64,000 nucleotides of DNA, from IMG/VR virus record IMGVR_UViG_3300033153_015063, positions 1-64,000 of that record. One strand, 5' to 3'. The translations under genes were made by a program, and so were the position numbers. Shown here piece by piece: positions 1 to 8,784 of this stretch (position 1 is its first letter; each line of letters opens with the position of its first letter). The stretch comes from a virus. Under the pieces are notes generated by a model. It worked only from the letters and a program-made list of their open reading frames with translations, was not told where the DNA came from and did no database searches.

Positions 1-77
1 TTGTATTGTGTCTTTCCTTCCTCGTACTCGTACCTGTATCTGTTACCGGACCCTGGTGGAATCTCAACGGTGGTCAT
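1..77 (-). CDS. N-terminus of a tagged protein (partial, runs off the window)
   Basis: The ATG at 77 opens a reading frame that leaves the window at base 1. The visible residues are the start of the element-wide tag domain (MTTVEIPPGSGNRYRYEYE, then EGKTQY). A TATA-like box (GTTATAAAC, about 99-107) lies about 26 nt upstream, so the message is probably leaderless. The cargo part of the protein is outside the window, so no function can be given. Confidence 0.8.
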   Translation of the reverse strand, partial: MTTVEIPPGSGNRYRYEYEEGKTQY

Positions 78-297
78 GTCCAGGGAATAAAGAAGGTTGG
101 TTATAAACTGTTCTACTATCATTTTAGTAGATCCATCCAATATTTCGAGTCCCGTAAATTAGCCGATGAAAAGCTAAAACGCTTATTGAATAGCCGAGAA
201 AACGATGAGAAGATAGAAGGTATAATAAGTGTTTTCAACAATAACAGATTGGTTGGCTGACCAGACCCTTACGGGTATGTTTTTTGGTGTCATCGAA

Positions 298-1890
298 CTA
301 TCTCTTTGAGAAGCTGTCGAAGAAGTCCATCATCTCTTGTTCTTCATCGGAGAGAGGGTCAGTCAGTTTCCGGGTTCGCTTCTCATGGTCGAGCTTCAGG
401 GGTCCGTCGGGCCACTGTCCGACCTCGAAGTACTGTTGCTTCTTACGGCCTTTTCCTTTGATGAGAACGGTTCCATTTTCCTCGATGCCGAAGCGGCCAC
501 CAGACCACTGGTCGTGTTCCATCAGTATTCTCCAGAGCTCATGGGGGAACCTGTAGTAGTCCCGTCCCCCCTTCCGTTTGATGAAGGCCCACCGGTTGTT
601 TCCTATGATGGTCAAGGAATATACCTTCGCCTTGTAGTATCTGGACCGTAGATCCAGTTCGGTCTTTGTTGGGACCTTACCATTGGCAAGGGTAATGGGC
701 TGGAGGTCAGGATCGACGATGTGGATATGTTTCGGGTCGAGGACCCCAGACCTGATAAGGTTCAGAGTTCCTGTCTCATCTGTAGTTCCTCTGGCAAAGA
801 GGCGATGGACCAGAGTGACCGGGTGCCCTTCTGGTCGGACACCCCGGCCGATACTCTGGATGAGATGACGTTCTCCAGCCGAGCTGGACATGATAACTAC
901 ACAGTCGATGGTTGGAACGTTCATACCTTCCTGGAAGGTCCTGACGCTGACCAGTAGGTCAGTTTTGCCATCCTTGAAGCGGTTGATTGAACGAGTCCGA
1001 TCATCCCGGGACATCTGGCTATGCTCCATGAAGGCATGGAGGTGGTTCGCCAGTTCCACCGCTGGTGGTATGGACTCACCTACCACAAGCACCCTACGAC
1101 CATCTGAAAGGGCGTCTTTAACGAGTTTCTCAGTGAGGTCAATGCGGGTCTGGTGCTGGTAGAGAGCTCGCTTCCGTTCGAACAGGAGCTCCCTCAACTG
1201 AACGGCAAGGCGACGGCGTTCTGGGTCCTCATCCTTCGTGGCGATGCTGTTCAGCAGTTCTGGTGCCGGAGAATGGAGACCGAGTTTGTTCTCAAGTTGC
1301 TTCTTGTCCCGGCTGTACTTGTCATACTCTGCAGCTTCACTGGGGGCCATGGTGTAACCGACGTTGTTCATCTTGATGGAATGAATAATTCCATCAGAGA
1401 TTCCATCATCAAATGTGTAGCGGTAGATGACCTTCTTGAAGGGCCCCATCTCATCTGGGGCAGTAGCGGTCAGACCGAGTAGCCACCGATAGTCGGTGTC
1501 AAAGATGCGACTATTCTTCTCGGAGAAGTATCTGTGTGCTTCATCACAAACCAGAAGGACGTTTGGGAGATTGATGAGTGGCAACATCTCTCTGGCTGTA
1601 TTGACCACGATGACGTTGACCTTCTCCAGCCCTTTCCCGTTCCTACCTCCGCCCTTCCTGGATGCTTTGATACCCTGTTTCCAGAGCTCCTCATACCACT
1701 GTTCCATCAGGTTCGTACTTGGAACCACGATGAAACAAATAGCATTGGAATACTCAGTGGAAAGACGATTCCAGATTTCGATGGCAACAAAGGTCTTACC
1801 TGAGCCGGTGGAAGCTTCTACGATGCCCTTACCCTTGTCGAGGAAAGTATTGACAGCTTCTACCTGCCACTCTCGAAGTTCTGATGTCAT
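298..1890 (-). CDS. SF2 DEAD/DEAH-type helicase
   Basis: A 530-residue superfamily 2 helicase/ATPase. Walker A is STGSGKT at residues 27-33. Motif II is DEAH at 116-119. LTATAP is a motif III-like segment, and SIGRGVRPEG near residue 360 is motif VI. The layout resembles XPB/type III restriction-like helicases: an N-terminal Q-like segment (ELREWQVEAV), two RecA folds and a C-terminal extension of about 130 residues without a recognised domain. It probably unwinds or remodels duplex DNA during replication, repair or transcription. The ATG at 1890 fits a leaderless start from TATA box 1913-1920, and the gene carries the shared upstream promoter element. It is the first gene after that promoter and is transcribed alone. 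Confidence 0.92.
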   Translation of the reverse strand: MTSELREWQVEAVNTFLDKGKGIVEASTGSGKTFVAIEIWNRLSTEYSNAICFIVVPSTNLMEQWYEELWKQGIKASRKGGGRNGKGLEKVNVIVVNTAREMLPLINLPNVLLVCDEAHRYFSEKNSRIFDTDYRWLLGLTATAPDEMGPFKKVIYRYTFDDGISDGIIHSIKMNNVGYTMAPSEAAEYDKYSRDKKQLENKLGLHSPAPELLNSIATKDEDPERRRLAVQLRELLFERKRALYQHQTRIDLTEKLVKDALSDGRRVLVVGESIPPAVELANHLHAFMEHSQMSRDDRTRSINRFKDGKTDLLVSVRTFQEGMNVPTIDCVVIMSSSAGERHLIQSIGRGVRPEGHPVTLVHRLFARGTTDETGTLNLIRSGVLDPKHIHIVDPDLQPITLANGKVPTKTELDLRSRYYKAKVYSLTIIGNNRWAFIKRKGGRDYYRFPHELWRILMEHDQWSGGRFGIEENGTVLIKGKGRKKQQYFEVGQWPDGPLKLDHEKRTRKLTDPLSDEEQEMMDFFDSFSKR

Positions 1891-1912
1891 ACAACTTGAT
1901 TTGTATTCAGTC

Positions 1913-1952
1913 TTTATATAGTTTCATAGACCAAGACCGTAAAAAGCGTAAA
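1913..1952 (-). promoter_or_regulatory. class-B promoter 1 (TATA plus upstream element)
   Basis: On the plus strand, tttatata (1913-1920) is followed by ccgtaaaaagcgtaaa (1937-1952). In gene sense the element TTTACGCTTTTTACGG lies upstream of TATATAAA. The gtaaaa start is 26 bp from the TATA start, as in eight other copies. It drives the helicase gene. Confidence 0.8.
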
Positions 1953-2011
1953 TGTCTGTTTCATCTGGTCGCTCCCTGAAGAGATACTCCTCAGACCACC
2001 TCGGCCCTCGG

Positions 2012-2473
2012 TCACGACCTTGGTATAAGAGGGACCCGTTGCCATCTCCCACAGTTCAAACACTGAGCTCTGTAGGTCCGACAATGCCATCCACCACCCC
2101 GGTATTCCTTCATCAAGTCGCCACAACCAGGGCAGGTTGGTATCTTTGGTTTGATAGTGCGATTTAGAAGTAGTTTCTCTTCCATGAGTGAAACGGTCCC
2201 CAATAATTTTTCTATGATAAGGTCTTTTTCTCCGATGATCTTTTCCAGGGCATCAATACGTCCTTTTTCCTTATCGAGCTCATCGTTGAGATGCCTCGGT
2301 GCCTGTTTCTTCTTTCCCTTTTCATCTTTATGTCGTGCGAGCTTCAGGTTGACGGCCTGGCCAGTGGTCCCAAACATCTCTCCAATATCCTTGTTGGTGA
2401 GTTTCGGGCTCTTTTTCTTCATCCTGATTATTTCAGGTGCAGAGGGTAGTTTTGAAGGTCTACCACCAGGCAT
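2012..2473 (-). CDS. HTH, coiled-coil and zinc-ribbon protein
   Basis: A 153-residue protein of unknown family. Residues about 10-50 resemble a helix-turn-helix (KLTNKDIGEMFGTTGQAVNLKL). Residues about 60-105 are charged and heptad-like, consistent with a coiled coil. The C-terminus has a zinc-ribbon pattern (CPGCG ... CRTYRAQCLNCG). The combination suggests a DNA-binding regulator or adaptor. A TTTAAAAAG TATA box near 2515-2523 leaves a leader of about 18 nt before the ATG at 2473. Confidence 0.7.
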   Translation of the reverse strand: MPGGRPSKLPSAPEIIRMKKKSPKLTNKDIGEMFGTTGQAVNLKLARHKDEKGKKKQAPRHLNDELDKEKGRIDALEKIIGEKDLIIEKLLGTVSLMEEKLLLNRTIKPKIPTCPGCGDLMKEYRGGGWHCRTYRAQCLNCGRWQRVPLIPRS

Positions 2474-2536
2474 CTATCTCACTTCCATTGTAAAACGGTA
2501 AGATAGGGAGAGTTTAAAAAGAGTACCCTAACCTTA

Positions 2537-3520
2537 TCAGAAATCCAACACGTTATGGCCCTCGGATTCCAGCCTGGCCTCGGCTATCTCAAAGGCACCA
2601 TATCCATCATTGGTGTTCTCCCCGATCTCACTTTCGAACCCGATGTATTTTCTACCCAGGCGATGAGCTGCAATAGCCGTTGTCCCAGAACCAATGAAAG
2701 GGTCCAATACCACATCGCCAAGCCTACTTCCGATGGTGATAAGGTAGGACATCAACTTGATGGGTTTGACTGAGATATGGGTGTTCTTGACCTTCTTTTT
2801 TCTACCTTCCTGTTCTTTGGCCTCGTAGCCCACATTACACCCACAGTTGTAATCCTTTCTTTTTCCGCATTCCACACAGAATAGATTATGAGAGTAGTAG
2901 TCACGATTCCTGGTCTCCGCTATTTGTTCAGTGACGCAGGACCCCTCTCTTTCGAAGTTCTCCAGGCCTTTTTCCTTTTCACTACGTGATGGTTTAGGAA
3001 CGATGAGAAAAGGAAAAGTTCTTTGAATGCTATCGGGTAATTGGTCGATAAGTTTTTCCCACCACCTATCGAGAGAAAAGAACATCGAGTAGTCACCTTC
3101 GTCGCCATAACCCCCCATCTGGAAGTCATCATAACCCCATTTTCCCGCTTTCTCATCTTTTGGTCTGGTTGTTTTACCGCCATCAGATTTCCTGATACAC
3201 CCATCATCAAGTACGTTGTCAGATACCAGTAGGTTCGGGGCAAAGCGACCTCTTGGGTCCACTACTGCATCATCCATCGACTTGTAACCATACTCAGCGG
3301 AACCAGTACCGATACGCCGGCCCTCGACGTTGTGCCGGCCACCGACGGATGGTTCCTCGGTCTCTCCATAGGGTATTTTTCCATCGTCCAACCAACAACA
3401 TCCAGTCCCTTGTTTGCAGAAATGAGCAATAGGTGGTTTTCTGAATTTACCATTAGGCAATCTTTCAACTTCCACCTCGATGCCATTATAATCTATTTCG
3501 TAGATTTTCTTTTCTTCCAT
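2537..3520 (-). CDS. C-terminal half of a split DNA methyltransferase
   Basis: 327 residues. The AdoMet-binding motif I (DPFIGSGTTAIAAHRLGRKYIGFE region) is near the C-terminus, but no DPPY catalytic motif is present. The missing N-terminal half, with TDPPYGLSF, is encoded just upstream at 4305-5006, with a GIY-YIG endonuclease gene between them. The intact paralogue at 35816-37084 shows the expected continuous order. A cysteine cluster (CVECG...CGC) sits mid-protein. The start at 3520 overlaps the endonuclease stop, so translation may be coupled. The chain ends in NVLDF, the C-terminal peptide shared with several DNA enzymes here. Function as a two-chain enzyme is inferred, not shown. Confidence 0.8.
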   Translation of the reverse strand: MEEKKIYEIDYNGIEVEVERLPNGKFRKPPIAHFCKQGTGCCWLDDGKIPYGETEEPSVGGRHNVEGRRIGTGSAEYGYKSMDDAVVDPRGRFAPNLLVSDNVLDDGCIRKSDGGKTTRPKDEKAGKWGYDDFQMGGYGDEGDYSMFFSLDRWWEKLIDQLPDSIQRTFPFLIVPKPSRSEKEKGLENFEREGSCVTEQIAETRNRDYYSHNLFCVECGKRKDYNCGCNVGYEAKEQEGRKKKVKNTHISVKPIKLMSYLITIGSRLGDVVLDPFIGSGTTAIAAHRLGRKYIGFESEIGENTNDGYGAFEIAEARLESEGHNVLDF

Positions 3521-4314
3521 CCTTCTTCCCTCAGTACCATCTTAATAGGAAACACAGAACAATTAAAATGAGAAGCACATTCTTTTACAGTTTTGTTTTT
3601 AACTATATAAAGTTCAAATAATGTCTTTTTATTGATATTGACTATTCTTTTATTAGATATATTAAACTTTCTCATATTTCTTTCTACAGTCGATGTTGAA
3701 CAACCAAAATATATTGAGGTTTCTTTTACAGTGTGTGTCGAGAGGAAATTTCTTAGTCCGTTTTCTTTTATGTTATATTTGAAGTTCGGGTTCAGTTTAC
3801 CTTTTCTTGCTTTAGCTTTCCGACTAATCTTCTTTCTCACATCAGGTCGTTTTGATGGATTTTTATCTCCTTTTATCCTCCCTTTTAATGTCTTACTTCT
3901 TTTTTTGTTGATTTCCTTTGGTTGCTTCTTTCCCCACATATAATGCTTTTCACCACTACATTTCTCTTCCATAGCTCTCTTATGTATCTGACGAACTATC
4001 TCATTTTCCATTGGATTGATATCTCCTCCTAAAGTCATATTGTAACCATTACCATTTCCTATAAACGTATCATATTCCTCAATAAAACTAACTTCCATAT
4101 TTCTTAATTCCTCGATAGATTCTGATTCATAAAGAGTAGTATATGTAAAGTTCTCTATCCCATATTCCTTTATCTTTTTATCTATTAATAGAGTAGGATT
4201 GGTATAACCTGATATTTTTTTATGTTCTTTCCATCTTTTATCCAACCCTCTACTATCAATACCAATATACATTTTATTATTTAGAGTATTTGTTATACAG
4301 TACACTACTCCCAT
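3493..4314 (-). CDS. GIY-YIG homing-type endonuclease
   Basis: 273 residues. The N-terminus has the GIY-YIG signature in the form VVYCITN...MYIG, followed by RWKEHKK and a downstream glutamate-containing segment. The middle (RAMEEKCSGEKHYMWGKKQ) resembles NUMOD-type DNA-binding modules, and the C-terminal half looks like repeated HTH units. The gene is clearly AT-richer than its neighbours, a sign of separate origin. It overlaps the stop of the methyltransferase N-half by 10 bp and the start of the C-half by 28 bp. It therefore splits that gene exactly as mobile endonucleases split phage genes. It probably cleaves endonuclease-free alleles of the methyltransferase gene to spread itself. Confidence 0.88.
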   Translation of the reverse strand: MGVVYCITNTLNNKMYIGIDSRGLDKRWKEHKKISGYTNPTLLIDKKIKEYGIENFTYTTLYESESIEELRNMEVSFIEEYDTFIGNGNGYNMTLGGDINPMENEIVRQIHKRAMEEKCSGEKHYMWGKKQPKEINKKRSKTLKGRIKGDKNPSKRPDVRKKISRKAKARKGKLNPNFKYNIKENGLRNFLSTHTVKETSIYFGCSTSTVERNMRKFNISNKRIVNINKKTLFELYIVKNKTVKECASHFNCSVFPIKMVLREEGWKKRKSTK

Positions 4315-5006
4315 TCTACATCAACTCCATATTTCTTTTCTATATCGAGTTTGATTTCCTCTAATATTCTTTCCTCTTCCCTTAATCTAGATAGTGCCTG
4401 GTCCACATAGGTTTTTTCACTCAGTGGAACCATCGCCACTATGATGACCTCAACTGCTGGCTTAGGATTATAGCCTCCATAGGACCCTTCCATCGCCTTT
4501 GCCTCTTCTGTGGATGGTGCTGTTATATCACCCGCATCTCCTGTGCCACCAGTAGAACCACCATCACATCTCTTTGAGAATACAGCAGTATCTCTGGAAT
4601 AATTATATTGTTTGTGATGTGAACGACCTACTACTTCTCTCTCGACGCCAGCCCGTTCGTCAATCTTCTTCGAGATGTTTGGTGCCTTAGGCCACCCTGT
4701 AGCATAGGTCCAGTAGATGCTACTATTGGAAACCACAAATCCAGCGTCGTGGAGGTTGAGTATCATCTTTGCAAGGACATCTTGACGAGGCGATGACATC
4801 ACAAAGGCGAAGGACCCTGGTTTTAGGACCCGTAGACATTCCCTCCAGATTTCGACAGGCGGGACCCCTCGGTCCCAGTTTCGACCCATAAACGATAATC
4901 CATAAGGTGGATCTGTGATGATGGTATCAATGCAATTATCAGGAAGATGCACAGGCATACCAACCAGGCAATCCTCGTTGTAGATGATGTCGGTTTTGAA
5001 ATCCAT
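4305..5006 (-). CDS. N-terminal half of a split DNA methyltransferase
   Basis: 233 residues from the ATG at 5006, which lies about 29 nt from a TTTAAAAAG TATA box (5031-5039). A longer upstream reading frame is possible but would cross this promoter. The sequence starts DFKTDIIYNEDCLVGMPVHL and has the catalytic motif TDPPYGLSF. It then matches the intact methyltransferase at 35816-37084 until about GGYNPKPAVEVIIVAM, after which it diverges and stops. The AdoMet motif DPFxGSGTT is missing and sits in the separate ORF 2537-3520. The first 110 bp are identical to the paralogue (see repeat entry). Likely an N6-adenine or N4-cytosine enzyme of the beta class. Confidence 0.8.
   Translation of the reverse strand: MDFKTDIIYNEDCLVGMPVHLPDNCIDTIITDPPYGLSFMGRNWDRGVPPVEIWRECLRVLKPGSFAFVMSSPRQDVLAKMILNLHDAGFVVSNSSIYWTYATGWPKAPNISKKIDERAGVEREVVGRSHHKQYNYSRDTAVFSKRCDGGSTGGTGDAGDITAPSTEEAKAMEGSYGGYNPKPAVEVIIVAMVPLSEKTYVDQALSRLREEERILEEIKLDIEKKYGVDVEWE
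4887..4996. repeat. 110-bp exact duplicate shared with 36962-37071
   Basis: The N-terminal coding stretch of the split methyltransferase is identical by eye over 110 bp to the same region of the intact methyltransferase gene. The flanks diverge at once on both sides. This implies recent gene conversion or recombination between the two loci. Confidence 0.9.
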
Positions 5007-5046
5007 ATGAAAGATACACACTAGATGGAGTTTAAAAAGATTCTTA

Positions 5047-5772
5047 TCAAATTTTCCTGAACACCATAAAGTGATGAAACCCACGTAGTAGGAATTTATT
5101 CTTTGTAGCACGATAGTGCCAGAGACCACCGGTCCCGGCCTGGTTCCTGACAGTGACAGAGATGTATTCGACTGGTTCAAAGTCTCGTTCAAGGAATAAT
5201 TGGTAGATACGCCAGCCTGCCGGTATGAACCTACCCTTTTTACTCTCATCCCCAATAAGCCAACCGACTGGCCCGCCACTCTTCAGGACTCTGTGAATCT
5301 CATCAATGACCTCCGCCATCGCCTCGAAGAAAGCATCGTCAGAGACAGGTATTTTACCTATATCTTCAGGATTATCTCCATAGTCGATGTTATCTCCATA
5401 AGGTGAATCGCAGAACACGGCGTCTATTGAATCCTCATTGAACACCTCACTGAGATTCCTAGCGTCGCAGAGTTCAATGTCGTCTCGATGCACATGCACA
5501 TCTGACCCAACAGCCTCTCGATCCATCATTTCAGCGACGTCGATGGTTGTTCCAGACCCACAAAATGGGTCGAGAACCAGATCACCTGGTTGGGTCCAGA
5601 GATGTAGGAAGTTCCAGATTACCCTGGCGGGTGTAACACCCCGGTATTTGTTATCACCACCTTTCACCTGCTTGTCACTCTGGGTCGGAAAATCCCAGAG
5701 AGTAGTGGTCTCTGGTTGGACCCCAACTCTCTTAACAAGTTCTTCTGGTAGATCATCCTCGAAGAAACTCAT
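5047..5772 (-). CDS. DNA methyltransferase, motif I before catalytic motif
   Basis: 241 residues. The order is motif I (DPFCGSGTT, about residues 66-74), then a catalytic-type motif DSPYGDNIDY near 125, opposite to the beta-class enzymes elsewhere in the window. The S in DSPY, where DPPY is usual, is uncommon, so substrate (N4-C or N6-A) cannot be assigned. It lies 4 bp downstream of the YopX-like gene and is probably in its operon. It lacks the V[LM][DEN]F tail found on other methyltransferases here. Confidence 0.82.
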   Translation of the reverse strand: MSFFEDDLPEELVKRVGVQPETTTLWDFPTQSDKQVKGGDNKYRGVTPARVIWNFLHLWTQPGDLVLDPFCGSGTTIDVAEMMDREAVGSDVHVHRDDIELCDARNLSEVFNEDSIDAVFCDSPYGDNIDYGDNPEDIGKIPVSDDAFFEAMAEVIDEIHRVLKSGGPVGWLIGDESKKGRFIPAGWRIYQLFLERDFEPVEYISVTVRNQAGTGGLWHYRATKNKFLLRGFHHFMVFRKI

Positions 5773-5775
5773 ATA

Positions 5776-6432
5776 TTAAACCTCGCTTTTCTTTGATAGA
5801 AGTTTCAGACTGGTATCCGAGATAGTTTGATCTGAATCCAAATCCATCTCACCTATACCTTCGTTCATGTCTCCGTCCTCCAGCCACTTTCTATAGAATT
5901 TGAAGTGCTTTTTACATCCACTACAGAACATAGTATTCCCGGTAACCTTGTATTCGATACCACAATCACAGGGGTTTTGTTTCTCATAAATATTCCCGAC
6001 GATGTAGATTGACCCCTGTCTCACGACATCGAAGTCAAATAGGTCGATCTTTGGTTGTGGAACCCGCTCAGAACCTATGTAATCAGTCCAGCTCACCTCT
6101 AGCATGAACCTGGGGTAATACTTACCACGTGTCTCTTTCTTCCAGACCACTACACCCCTTATCAGATCATCTCTCAATGCGGGTTTGTTAGAGAATGTCT
6201 GGAAGGTAATGATGTCCCCTTCGTAGATGTTGTTACCTCTCCGGTCCTCCATCCCGATAGATGGCATCAGAACGTCACCCTCGTCGGTGCCGATGACCTC
6301 GGTACCCAGGTTATCTTCCTCTTCTATCGCAGCATTCCACGACCCATCACAGTAGACTGTCACACTATCGTAGAACCTCTGATGCCTGACAGACCAGGCA
6401 CGGAAATTGAATTCTCTCTCATCCTCGCACAT
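5776..6432 (-). CDS. YopX-family protein with zinc ribbon
   Basis: 218 residues from the ATG at 6432, preceded by a GAGGAG ribosome-binding site; a GTG at 6438 is an alternative. The N-terminal half has the YopX pattern: FNFRAWSVRHQRFYD, then MEDRRGNNIYEGDIITF, and later GSIYIVGNIYE. YopX proteins are common in phages and plasmids and have no settled function. A C-terminal CDCG...CSGCKKHF segment is a probable zinc ribbon. It overlaps the small gene upstream and lies directly before a methyltransferase gene. Confidence 0.82.
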   Translation of the reverse strand: MCEDEREFNFRAWSVRHQRFYDSVTVYCDGSWNAAIEEEDNLGTEVIGTDEGDVLMPSIGMEDRRGNNIYEGDIITFQTFSNKPALRDDLIRGVVVWKKETRGKYYPRFMLEVSWTDYIGSERVPQPKIDLFDFDVVRQGSIYIVGNIYEKQNPCDCGIEYKVTGNTMFCSGCKKHFKFYRKWLEDGDMNEGIGEMDLDSDQTISDTSLKLLSKKSEV

Positions 6433-6598
6433 GACCACTCCTCACTCTGAAATTCATAGGATCTTCATTTTTGATGGATCGTTTTCGTAGTTGTTCACAT
6501 CGCCTTATGGCCACCCACTCGTTCCTGGTCCTGGTCCCAACGACCTCTGCCCATACACCAGGACGCTTTTCCTCTTGAACATAGTATGATTTGCCCAT
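6419..6598 (-). CDS. small basic protein (59 aa)
   Basis: An arginine-rich reading frame starting MGKSYYVQEEKRPGVWAEVV. It fills the gap between the unknown gene ending at 6605 and the YopX-like gene, overlapping the latter by 14 bp. No family is recognised. The ribosome-binding site is weak, so it is less certain than its neighbours. Confidence 0.55.
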   Translation of the reverse strand: MGKSYYVQEEKRPGVWAEVVGTRTRNEWVAIRRCEQLRKRSIKNEDPMNFRVRSGHVRG

Positions 6599-6604
6599 AA
6601 GACT

Positions 6605-7768
6605 TCAACACGCTGTGGAGAAAGTAAAATCTTCTGTGAAAGAATATACATTGATGGTATCGGCATCTTCGAGAGTGAACACAGGTTCATCCTCGTCAAA
6701 GTTACAATCATCGGTGTCTATCTCGTCTTCTCCGGGGGGATAGTTGAACTCATAGACAGGTTCTCCGTCGTTGTCACAGAACTCACAGTTGATAACGAGA
6801 CCAGAGAATATATCTTCCGGGGCATCTACGATATAAATACTCACATAACACAATGGGCAACATATCTCGATATATTTATCAAAGTGGCCTTCCTCGACCA
6901 TTTTCTCGAAGAGTGACTCAAAGTCAATTCCATCTGGTCTCGGTTCCAGATACTTCCAGATCCTACCCAGGAACCTTTTTTCGTATCCTTTGGATACGAT
7001 GAGTTCGATAAGTCTGGTCATTGCTTCCACTTCATCATCGGTGGACTCTGGTAGTATTTTCAATTTGAGTCTGGGTGGGCTACTCTTTTTGTCGGTGAAT
7101 AAGTGACTGGTAGATTTATCGGTGAGTGCTTCAAAGAGATGCATTATGGCCTTCTTACCCACTTTACAGGATGGTCCAGCATCTTCCCAGGGCGGCCCCA
7201 ACGCACATCCACATCTATCGTTATCGAAGCACCCAGCCAGATTCTCGGCAGCGTCCTTCCCACTCATGTTGCTGTTGACCCTCCATTTGACGTACTCCCA
7301 CATTTTATCCTCAACGTATCTCTTTCCCAACTCGACAAGATACAGTTCTTCCATAGCTTCCTTGTTCACTTCATCGGACCATGAAACGTTCTCGCCACAA
7401 CCAGGGCATGTCCATCCACCATCAATATTTCTCATCTGACAACAGTACTCGTGGTGAGATAGATAGACCAGACCACATCCGAGGCAGATAACAGCATAGG
7501 GGGTAGGAACCTCAGATACGGGGTCCTGGGGTTCTCCACCATAAGTGCACTGACAGTCATCCCAGACGTATTTCATCTCGTCGGCGGAAGGGATAACGTC
7601 TACTTCCTCAACATTGAACTGGAGATTTCTTCCATCGGTTGTTATATAGGAATATGAAGAACCATCTCTATCTCTCTTTCTCACTTCCACAACGGTTCCC
7701 GCTACCACAACGGTTTCCTCTACACTATATTGTGTATCTTTCTTCAGTACCACTTTCATTTCAATCAC
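6605..7768 (-). CDS. cysteine-rich protein of unknown function
   Basis: 387 residues, not recognised. The first 60 residues look like a small beta barrel (VVVAGTVVEVRKRDRDG). Cysteine groups follow: CQC, then CLGCG...CC and CPGCGENVSW, then a late CCPLCYVSIY...CEFCDN pair, so two or more zinc sites are likely. Acidic residues dominate the C-terminus. The start overlaps the upstream gene by 8 bp, indicating an operon. Confidence 0.7.
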   Translation of the reverse strand: MIEMKVVLKKDTQYSVEETVVVAGTVVEVRKRDRDGSSYSYITTDGRNLQFNVEEVDVIPSADEMKYVWDDCQCTYGGEPQDPVSEVPTPYAVICLGCGLVYLSHHEYCCQMRNIDGGWTCPGCGENVSWSDEVNKEAMEELYLVELGKRYVEDKMWEYVKWRVNSNMSGKDAAENLAGCFDNDRCGCALGPPWEDAGPSCKVGKKAIMHLFEALTDKSTSHLFTDKKSSPPRLKLKILPESTDDEVEAMTRLIELIVSKGYEKRFLGRIWKYLEPRPDGIDFESLFEKMVEEGHFDKYIEICCPLCYVSIYIVDAPEDIFSGLVINCEFCDNDGEPVYEFNYPPGEDEIDTDDCNFDEDEPVFTLEDADTINVYSFTEDFTFSTAC

Positions 7769-8249
7769 TCTTCAGTATAGATTTTTTGACCGCCAGATAA
7801 CGTGCATAGTGAGGGTTTTTGTGAAGTGTGTGTGGTAACGGGATGTTCCCATTGTCATCGAGGATAAAATCACCAATCAGGGTTTTTCCATTCTTCGTTT
7901 TGATGAAGTAATTACTGTTCCACACATCCATTACCTCCCACTGATGGGCAAGTGGTAATGGAACGCATCTATGACCAACTCTCTCTATCTCTGGTTCGGT
8001 GACGACACCGATGTAGTGTTCGATGTATTGATCGTATAAACCAACCTCATCGTCTGGCCACTTTCCACCATACTGCCGCCAATCTCCTACTCTCCACTTC
8101 CACTCAGCCCTGGGTTTGACGGGTGGACCTTCGTTCGTGTAGGTTGGTGTAAACTCTTCCCATGATGCTTCTACGAACAGAACTCGGCAGAACTCGACCA
8201 TCTCAGTGATCTCTTCTGGGGTCAGGTCATAAAACGGGGTATCTTCCAT
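7761..8249 (-). CDS. protein of unknown function
   Basis: 162 residues, rich in Trp, Tyr and acidic residues, with no recognised motif or membrane segment. Its start codon overlaps the stop of the 46-residue gene upstream (TAATG), and its own stop overlaps the next gene, so it is in the middle of an operon. Confidence 0.7.
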   Translation of the reverse strand: MEDTPFYDLTPEEITEMVEFCRVLFVEASWEEFTPTYTNEGPPVKPRAEWKWRVGDWRQYGGKWPDDEVGLYDQYIEHYIGVVTEPEIERVGHRCVPLPLAHQWEVMDVWNSNYFIKTKNGKTLIGDFILDDNGNIPLPHTLHKNPHYARYLAVKKSILKSD

Positions 8250-8389
8250 TAACTATCCCTCATCTTCAACCATTTCAGGAAAGTAATTACAGAACAATCA
8301 TCGTCACACGGAATACCAGTATCAGCGGTATGAACATCTCGATGATAAACATCCCATAGGTGAAACAATTCATCAACACTGTACTTCAT
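8249..8389 (-). CDS. small protein (46 aa)
   Basis: Frame starting MKYSVDELFHLWDVYHRDVH and ending WLKMRDS. Both ends overlap neighbours in the way of coupled genes: ATGA with the upstream gene, TAATG with the downstream gene. It has no recognised family. The overlaps at both ends are the main evidence that it is real. Confidence 0.72.
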   Translation of the reverse strand: MKYSVDELFHLWDVYHRDVHTADTGIPCDDDCSVITFLKWLKMRDS

Positions 8390-8580
8390 TTTTTAATCAC
8401 CCATTTACCATCTTCAAGTTGTTCGAAGCTACACTTCGCAAGTATAAATCCCAATTGACGTCTGCTGGGGATGGAACATCTGTACTTTCTCCTCTTGGTT
8501 TTACGAGTGGATGCAGATACCTCTATCATCTTCGGTAATATTTCACCAAACCATAACGGGCCATAGTTTTCGAGGACCAT
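8386..8580 (-). CDS. small basic protein (64 aa)
   Basis: A short protein with a strongly basic middle (RKTKRRKYRC), not recognised. The stop overlaps the ATG of the next small gene. It sits in the same minus-strand operon as its neighbours. Confidence 0.62.
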   Translation of the reverse strand: MVLENYGPLWFGEILPKMIEVSASTRKTKRRKYRCSIPSRRQLGFILAKCSFEQLEDGKWVIKK

Positions 8581-8608
8581 TTTGGTCAGTCTGGCGAATC
8601 TGCTATTG

Positions 8609-8782
8609 TCAGTCGTTTTGATGAGCCATTACCTCCTTTATGTTATCGGAACCGCAATCAGGACAGCATCCATCACCACTCATCTGATATTTACAGTCGG
8701 TGCAAAACTTCATGCCACATTCCAGGCATTCGTGTTCTGCGTCGTCACAACAGAAGTCACAGTTCTCCTTGTAAATACCCAT
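8609..8782 (-). CDS. small double zinc-ribbon protein (57 aa)
   Basis: Start MGIYKENCDFCCDD. Cysteine pairs follow as CDFC, CLEC, CTDC and CPDC with a histidine, enough for two zinc sites. The ATG at 8782 lies 3 bp after the stop of the membrane-protein gene; a GTG at 8794 is possible. Likely a nucleic-acid or protein adaptor, but no partner is known. Confidence 0.7.
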   Translation of the reverse strand: MGIYKENCDFCCDDAEHECLECGMKFCTDCKYQMSGDGCCPDCGSDNIKEVMAHQND

Positions 8783-8784
8783 CC

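Noticed and set aside
87-260. Plus-strand open frame with protein-like composition (SIQYFESRKLADEKLKRLL).
   Set aside because: No start codon after the minus-strand promoter it would overlap, and no plus-strand TATA box or ribosome-binding site. It may be a remnant but cannot be supported as a gene.
4305-5279. Longer start for the split methyltransferase N-half at 5279.
   Set aside because: The added residues overlap the next gene antisense to its promoter region and cross the TATA box at 5031-5039. The paralogue at 37084 begins at the same conserved DIIYNEDC.
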